The notes under the pieces were generated by a model. The model searched no databases. It saw only the letters and a list, made by a program, of their open reading frames with translations, and was not told the DNA's origin. The position numbers and the translations under genes are program-made. Shown here piece by piece: positions 18,801-27,800 of a stretch of DNA of 54,865 nt. The stretch is from Rhodococcus antarcticus (GTDB taxonomy: Bacteria > Actinomycetota > Actinomycetes > Mycobacteriales > Mycobacteriaceae), in assembly GCF_026153295.1 (NCBI RefSeq), contig NZ_CP110618.1:1-54865 (forward strand). Reading direction: 5' to 3'. Numbering within the stretch: the stretch's first letter is position 1; the number at the start of each line of letters is the position of its first letter.

Positions 18801-21800
18801 CACTCCGGCGGAGCCGACACCGGTGGCCAGTCCGACACGGTCGCGTCGTCCTCGCAGTACGGCAACGCCCTGCAGGGCAGCCACAGCAACGACCGGGGCA
18901 GCTGGTCGAGCGGGGCCACCTACGCGACCAATGACGTGGTCCTCGGCAGCGACAACAACTACTACTCGTCCAAGCTGGACGGCAACACCGGCAACGACCC
19001 GACCTCGGCGTCGTCGTCGAGCTCCTGGGCCCAGATCGACCCGAGCGGCTACGCCGTCAGCGGCTACCAGTCGGGCGGCCTCGCCTCGGCGCAGGCGGCA
19101 CTGAGCGGTGGAACCCCGCAGTCCGGCTCGGTCGCCGGGGCCCTGGGCGCCACGACGCCCCCGGCGGGCACCTCTGCCTACCTCGGCGGCACCGTCGTCG
19201 CCGGCGGCAACATCCTGGTGACCGCGCACGACGCGGTGGACATCCTCGGGATCACCGGGTCGCTGTCGGGGGGTCTCGGTGCCATCGGTGCCTCGATCTT
19301 GATCCTCAACGTGCAGAACCCCACCACTGCCGGGGTCGGGCAGTACGCCAGCCTCACCGCCGGTGGGGCGATCACCGTCTCGGCCGGAACGGACGAGACC
19401 ACCCTCGGCCTGGCGATCGCCGGCGCCGCCGGCGTCGTCACCCTCGGCGCGCAGGTCGTCGTCATCAACGACTCCTCCAGCCAGAACGCGCACGTCGACG
19501 CCGGTGCGAGCCTGCTCGGCGCGGGCGCCGGGGCCACAGTCTCGGCGCACTCCTACCGCTCGGTCACTGCCGACCCGATCGGCGTTGCGATCTCGGGCCT
19601 GGCGATCGGCGCCTCGGTCGGCATCGTCAACGTCAGCGGTGACACCACGGCCACCGTCGGCAGCACCCCGCCGGGCCCGACGGTCGCCTGCGGGTGCGTC
19701 ACCGTCACCGTCGCGGCCGCGGTCACCGGCCTGACCGTCAGCGCCGACGACACGACCCCTGTCGAGGTGAACGTCTACTCCGTCGAGGCCGGTGTCGGGC
19801 TCGGTATCGGTGCGGCCGTCGGCCTGGCCAACCTCACCGGAACCACCCGGGCCTCCTCGGCCGTGACCGGCTCGCTCGGCAGCGGCGGCGAGACGGTCAG
19901 CGCCACGGGCGATCACAGCGACGTGACGGTCAAGAGTGCAAACGTGGCGACCGGTGCGCTCGCCGCTGTCGGCGCCACCGTCGCCCTCGCCACCGATGCC
20001 CGTGACACCACCGCCCAGGTGACGTCCGGGTCGCTGAGCACCAGCGGCGCGGTCAGGGTGATCGCCAGTGCGACGAACACCGCGACGGCCAGTGCCCCGG
20101 GTGGATCGGCGGGCACGGTCGCCATCACGGTGATGGTGCCCATCGCGACGGTCACCGGCGCGACGACCGCGGTCCTGAACGGCAGCATCACCAGCTCGAG
20201 CTCGGTGCTCGTCCGCGCCCGGGCGCAGAACTCGGCCAACGCGACCGCCGTGATCGCCTCGGTCGGGATCGCCGGCGCGGGCGGCGCGTTCGCCGACGCC
20301 GAGGTGAGCCCGACCGCGACGATCACCGCGACCATCGGATCGGGGGCCACGGTCTTCAGCAGCGGCGCCGTCGAGGTGGACGCGGCGACCCAGGGTGTCG
20401 GCAACAACGCGCACGCCTCGGCCGTCGTCGTCGCTGCGTCCTACGCGGCGAGCGTCACGGTGGTGATCGTCAAGGCCGTCGTGGCCGGTGCGGTGCACGC
20501 CCGCCAGGACGGCACGATCTCGGGATCCGGGGGCACCTGCGCCGACGCCTCTGGCAGCCTGTGCGTGATCGCGGCCAGCACGGACACCGCCGTGGCCGAG
20601 ACGGTCTCGGTCAGCGTCAGTGGCGGGTTCTCGATGTCGGGCAGCGGGGAGCTCGCCGACATCGCCTCGACGGCCACCACGCAGGCCACCGGGGCGGGCA
20701 CGTCCTCAGACGCCAGCGCGGGCACGATCGTGTACTCGGCGAGCTCGGCCAACTCCGCGACCGCCAACGACGTGCTCGTCTCGGTCGGCGCCCTCTCGAT
20801 CGGCGTCGGCATCCCCACAGCCAGGGTCGAGGGTCTCACCAACGCCGAGCTCGACGGCGGCATCACCACGGCCGCCGCGCTCAGCGTCACCGCGACCGGC
20901 GCGAACACCGCAACCGCGACGGCGGTTCCGGTGGCGGTCGGCGTCGTCGCTGGTGGCGGCGCGTCGTCCGAGGCCGACATCACCTCGAGCGCCGGCGTCA
21001 CCGCGACCGTCGGCGCGGGCATTGACAACGTGCACGGCGGGTCGGTTGCCGTCGTCGCCACCGGCGTCAACAGCGCGACGGCGAACGCTAGCGGCGGCTC
21101 GGCCGGCGGCATCGCCATCTCGGTGATGCTCCCGAGTGCGCACGTCGACGGCGGCGTCGTCGCCACCTTCGACGGCACGCTGCCCAACGCGGGGGTCAAG
21201 GCCGGCTCGCTGCTCGTCCGGGCCACCGGCTCCAACACCGCGACGGCCACTGCGCTCGTGGTCAGCATCTCCCTCCTCGGCGGCAGTGGCGCGTCGGCCC
21301 AGGCCTACATCGGGTCGACCGCCACCGTGAACGCCGTCGTGGGTACGGACGCGTCCGTGGCGGTCACCGGCGCGACTACGGTGACCGCGCAGTTCGGGAC
21401 GCTCGACGGCAGCGGCAACCTGGTCGCCGGCTCGGGCCACAACGACGCCACCGCCACCGCGACGGGCGGCACCGGAGGCATTCTCGCCGCGATCTCGGTC
21501 ATCCTGAGCTACGCCGAGAACGGTGGCGGCACCGACGCCGAGATCAACGGGACCATCACGGCCGGCGCATCGCTGACCATGACCTCGACCGGCACGAACA
21601 CGGCCACCGGCACCACGCTCGTCGTGGCGATCGGCACGATGGGCGGCGGCGGGTCCGGTACGACCGCGATCGTGACCAGCTCCGCGCACATCAGGGCCGG
21701 CAGCGGCTCGGGCTCGTCCATCAACGTCACCGGCGCCATCACCATCACCGTGACCGGCACGAACACCGCTACCTCGTCGTCCGACGCCGGAGCGGGCGGC

Positions 21801-24800
21801 GGCGTGGCCGTCGGTGTGGCCCTGCCCAAGGCCGAGATCGCCGGGACGATCGGCGCCGACCTCGAGGGCAACGTCGCCCACGCCGACAGCCTGACCATGA
21901 CCGTCATCGGCACGAACACCGCGACCTCGACCGCGACCCCGGTCGCGGTCGGCTTCTTCGCCGGCGCCGGCGGCAAGTCCGAGGCCGACATCGACAGCAC
22001 CGCCGTGGTGTACTCGACGATCGGCGGTGGCACCCTCACGGTCACCGGTGCGATCGTCGCCAGCGCCACCGGCACCAACACGGCGACCGCGACGACGAAG
22101 GGCGGCGCCGGCGGCGCGCTCGGCCTGGCCATCGTCTTCGCCAACGCCACCGACAACGGTGCGGTCACCGCCTCGTTCGGCGCCACGCTCGACCAGGCCG
22201 CGAGCCTGAACGTCACCGCGGTCGGGCACGACACGGCCAGCACCACCGTGTTCGTCGTCGGCATCGGTATCGCGGGCGGCGCCGGAGCCGGCACCACCGC
22301 CTCGGTCGGAGGCGCGGACTACGCGCGCATCGCCTCGGGCGCGGTCATCCAGAGCCCGACCACCGCCATCACCGTCTCGACCACCCACACGCAGACCGCG
22401 AACGCGGGCGCGAGCGGCGGCGCGGGCGGCCTGCTCGGGGTCGGGGCGCTGGTCTCCACCGGCACCGTCACCGGTTCCACCAAGGCCTACGTCGACAGCG
22501 GCGTCACGGTCGGCACCAGCACCGGCCGCCCGGCGTCGCTGGACCTCGAGGCGACCGACACCACGACCTCGACCGTCACCGCGACCCTCGGCGTCGGCGG
22601 GGCCATCGCCGGCGGCGGCGCCAGCACCACGTCCACCGTCACCCCGACCGTCACCGCCTACGTCGGCAGCGGCGACCACATCGCACTCGCCGGCTCGCTC
22701 ACGGTGCACGCGGTGTCGACCCGGGCCGAGGGCAACGCCACCTCGAAGAGCTACGGCGGCGGCGGCGTGCAGGTTGGCGTGGCCGCGGCCACCGTCACCA
22801 CGTCGCCCACCGTCCGGGCCTACCTCTCCTCGGGCGTCGTGGTGGCCGTCACCGGTGACGTGTCGGTGTCGGCCGAGGCCCGCAGCGCCCCCGCGGCCGG
22901 GATTCAGCTCGGCGACACCTACGGCGCGAACGTCGCGGACGTCAGCAGCACCGACAACACCCTGTACTTCCCGAGCCACGGCCTGACCACCGGCGACAGC
23001 GTCCTCTACATCGGCGGCGGCATCCCCGGGCTGACCAGCGGTCGGGTCTACACCGTGATCGCCGTCGACGGTGACCACGTCCAGCTCGGCGCCACGTTCC
23101 TGACCGCCACGGTGAACGCGGGCTCCATCCCCGGTGCCTCCGGCGTCGACCCGAACCGGTCGGTCATCCGGTTCTCCACGGTGCACAACTTCGCCACCGG
23201 CGACGCGATCGTGCTCGGCGGCACCGGCGTCATCAACGGCAGCGTCGCCGCCGGTCAAACGCTGTACGTCCGGGTCGTCGACCCGTACACGATCCAGCTC
23301 TACACGAGCTACGCCGCGGCGACGGCGGCCGCCGGCAGCTTCTCGCTGACAACGACGCCGGGTGCGGTGTCGGGCACCACCATCACCCTGGCCAACTCGT
23401 TCACCAACGGCCAGCGCGTGACGTACACGGCGCCGACCCCGCTGGCCTTCAACCAGGCTGCGGTGGACGTCACCCCGAGCTGCCCGGACTCCAGCCACTG
23501 CTACCTGCCCGACACGAGCCAGAACGACATCGTCGCGGGTCAGGTGACCGGGCAGGACAGCAACCACCTGCCGATCCAGACCCCGTCCGGCCTGCACACC
23601 GGTCAGCGGGTGCAGTACCTGACCACCGGATCGCCGGTCGGTGGCCTGGTCAACGGCGGCTACTACTACGCCATCGTCGTCAACCAGTACGTCATCCAGC
23701 TCGCGGCCACCGAGTACGACACCACCGCGCACACCTACAGCTGTGGGTCGAACACCTGCACCGACCCGGTGAAGCCCATCGCGATCAGCGCGCCGACCAC
23801 CGACACCGGGGTCTCGCAGATCATCCCGGCGCCGATCGGCGGGCTGACCGACGGCTACACCTACACGGTCGCGAACCCGACCTCGTCGAGCTTCACCCTC
23901 AAGGACGGCACGGGCCACGCGATCACGCTGAGCACGACGACCACGTCGTCGGGCAACGCCGGGTCGGCCACGGTCCAGGACATCTACGGGACGCAGCAGT
24001 TCTTCGCCACCGGCCTGGCCCTGACCGGCTGCAGCGCGAGCTGCACCGCCGACAGCGTGGCCATCGACCTCGGTGCGGCCACCGGCGGCACCTACGGCCT
24101 GTACGCACCGAGCAGCCCGGTGGCGGGCCCGTACATCTCGCTGCGCCAGCTCAGCCCGCCGGCCGGAGATGGGCAGTCGTCCTCGTCGGCCGCGGGCGGT
24201 GGCGGCGGCGTGATCAGCGTCAACGTGCCGACGGCGTCGCTGACCGACTCCCCGATCGTGCAGGCCTACCTCGCCGGCACCGTGACCGCCGGCGGCAACG
24301 TCGCCGTCACCTCTGCCCTCACGAGCAACGACGCCGTGTCGTCGGACAACGGCTCGGGCGGCTTCATCGCCGTCGGGGTGGTCAGCAGCACCCTGACGGT
24401 CCACGCGATCAACACAGCCTCCTTCGGACCGAGCTCGGACTCCGGGATCGCCGGTGACAGCTCGTCGATCCAGGTGGACGGCTCCGGCACCACGGTCACC
24501 GCCGGCGGCAACGTCGCCGTCGCGGCCACGACCGCGCGGGCGACGAACGCCTACGCCCATAGCGAGGGCGGTGGCTTCGCCGGCGGTTTCACCGCGCACG
24601 ACAGCACCACCGTCACCGACAACACCGCGGCCGTGGTCGGGGCGGGCGCCCATGTCTCGGGTGCAACGGTGGCCGTGCTCGCGAACTCCTCGGGCAACGA
24701 CCAGATGTACGCCAAGGCCCGGATGTACGCGCTGTTCGGCGTCACGAGCGTCACCGGGGGCATCACAGTCACCTCGAACGACACCGCGCTGCTCGACGGC

Positions 24801-27800
24801 ACCAGCGGGAGCGCCGGGACGATCACCGGTCGGTATGGGGTGGATGTGCGGGCCTGGCACCACGACGTCACCTACAACGACAACCACGACTCGACCTGCG
24901 TGTGCATCGGCCCGTCGCACGACAGCTCGGGTACCAACGTCTCCTTGAACAACACCGTCGCCGGCCACCAGGGCGTGACGGTCTACGCCGGGCCGCGGCT
25001 GGTCCCCGGCGTCAACGAGTCGGCCAACGCCCCCGCCTCGCCGCTGGTGTCCAACGGTGACGGCAAGCTGGTGCTGTACGTGCAGTCGGAGAACTCCGGC
25101 GGCACCGTGCAGAACGACCACACGAGCCGCAACGTCAGCTGGAACTCCGACGTCGTCGTGAACTCCGGCCCGGACCCGTACCTGGTCGTCAACCCCGACG
25201 GCACGGTCGCGGTCGCCATCAACGTCACGGTCAACGGTGTCGCCAACCCGAACATCGGGGCGCAGCTCTCCGGCACGGTCACCGTCGGCGACATCATCAA
25301 CAGTGGCAGCGGCGACATCTACATGACGTCCAACGGCGGTTCGATCAACGGCGGCAGCTGCGTCGGTGGCAGCAACGGCAATCAGTGCACCGGCGGGCAC
25401 TACTGGGGCACCTTCACCTTCCGGCAGAACTTCACCTCGGTGACGTTGATCAACAACTCGACGTTGCCGATGGTCGTCAACAACATCGACGTCATCGACG
25501 AGCGGGGCACCCCGAAGGTCACGCTGAACACCTCGCCCGGCAGCAACAACGTCTCGGCGACCTTCGCCCTGCAGCAGGTGGTGACCCCGAGCCTGGTGGT
25601 CATCGACACCACCTCGGCCTCCGACCTGACCCTGCTCGGCACGATCACGAACCCGATCGGCGAGACCGACATCCTGAACCTCGGCGGGAGCGTCCTGTCG
25701 GGCACGGTGCGGGGCGGCTTGACGGGCGATGGCCACAGCCAGCTGATCGTCACCAACGTCCTGCACCTCGAGGCGACGGCCGGCAGCATCGGCTCGGCAA
25801 CCGACAGGGTCAACGTCGACATGATCCAGTTCGCCGGCCACCCGCTGACGATCACCGCGACGGCCGGGGTCGACCTGTACCTCGACCTCCGCTCGTGGCT
25901 GCGCGACCCGTCGGTGCCGGCCGCGCCGCTGTCGCTGACCGTTGGCGACCTCGTCGCCGGTCGCGACCTCGACGTGCTGCTGCAGGCGACCGTCTACAGC
26001 AGCGGTACCTCGCAGGTGCCCGGCGTGCTGGTCGTCGTGCCGTCGGAGAGCCTGTCGAGGAACGTCTTCAACTTCTTCCGCCCGGACTACGGCTCGCCGA
26101 CGGTGTTCGCGATCGGCGCGTCGGCGGGCGCCACCACGGCGGTGGCGAGCACCTACACCTTCAGCGAGCTCGACTCCGGATCGAGCGCCGTCAACGGCAA
26201 CGGCAGCATCACCGTCGCGGCCGCGAACGACGCCGCCTCGGCGACCCGCCTCAACATCATCGGCTTCGTCCAGGTGCACCAGCACGGCAACCTGAACGTC
26301 GACACCAACGGCTTCATCACCCTCACCGAGCTCGTCGTCGCCGACACCGCCGTGCACGTGGTCATCGACACCGCGCTGCCGCCGGCCGCGACCGGCTTCG
26401 TGAGGCTGAACGACGCGAGCGTGGCGGCCGGGCCGAACCTGGACCTGCGGGCCGGGGTCATCACGTCCACCGACGACGACGTGACCCTGTACGCGCCGTA
26501 CTCGATCGTCGACGCGCCCGTCGGCTCGGGCATCCCCCCGGTCACCGGGCACAGCAACCCCGCCCAGAACCCGCAGGTCGTCGGCGTGACCATCACCATG
26601 ACGGCCGGCACCTCCGGCGCCGGCACGATCGGGTCCAACACCAACTTCCTTGAGATCAACTCCTCGGTCGACCGGTTCGGCGTGCTGAACGCCCAGGCCC
26701 CCGGCGTCATCCGGGTCACCGAGACCAGCGGCGACCTGCACGTCGACACCGTGAGCACCTGCTACGGCACGAGCGTGACGACCTGCGCGAACATCAGCGT
26801 CACCGCCGACACCGGCTCGATCCTCGACGGCCACAACGCCGGCGCCGGCGGCACGGCGGCGAACATCATCGGCAACACCGTGGACCTGCAGGCCCTGGGC
26901 GGCAGCGTCGGCTCGAGCGGGGTCGACCTGAAGCTGAACTCGGCCAACGGCAGCGCCTGCTCGAACGCCTACACCTTCCTCTATCAGGGCCCGAACTACG
27001 CCGATGCCACCGCGGCCCAGCGGGCGGTCACCGCCCGCTGCGACATCGCGGCCCAGGCCGACGGCAGCGTGTACCTCACCGAGACCAATGGGCCGGCCAA
27101 CGTGCTGCTGGCCCTGGCCCGCCACGGCAACGTGCGGATCACCACCCCCCTCACCACCACCGACGGCAACGCGATCCTGCTGCTGCACAGCGGCACGACC
27201 CTGGTCGTCGAGAACGCGCCGCAGACGGTTCCGTACGGTCTGGTCGAGGCGATGACCGGCAACGTCACCCTGTACTCGGCCGACGACGTCGTCACCGACC
27301 CGAGCGCGCAGATCCTGGCCACCACGGCCCCCGCCGACCCGGGCACCGGTGTGGTGAACCCGAACCAGCCGACGACGACGACCGGCACCATCGACATCTA
27401 CGGGGACCACCACGCCGGCGGCGACGTCGCGGGCGGCTACCCCGACGGCACCGTGATCGTGCTGCGCGGCACCGTCACACCGGGCGCCGGTGGCCTGACC
27501 CGGGTCTTCGGCAACGCCGGCAACGACCTCATCGTGTTCGACCAGACCGTCCTGGGCGGCAACACCCGGGCCTTCGGCTCGGCCGTGCCGAGCGCGGCGA
27601 ACAGCTACGCGCCCGCCGGCGACGGCGAGGACACCTTCGTCGTCTACAAGCTGACCTCGATGCCGGACCACACCGTCCTCGCCCTCGACGGCCAGGACGG
27701 CTCGGACCACTACGTCGTGTGGACGCACGGCACGCACGGCACGGCCACCAGCTACGTCATCGACGTGCTCGACAGCGGGGCCCCGGCGGCCGGGCTCGAC

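Noticed and set aside
14958-20498. Long antisense open frame of 1,846 codons inside the giant gene (others at 20706-27737 and 27902-36157 on the minus strand).
   Set aside because: Product is Arg/Gly/Asp/Val-rich low-complexity with no domain or signal. Such frames arise automatically opposite GC-rich coding with strong third-position bias.
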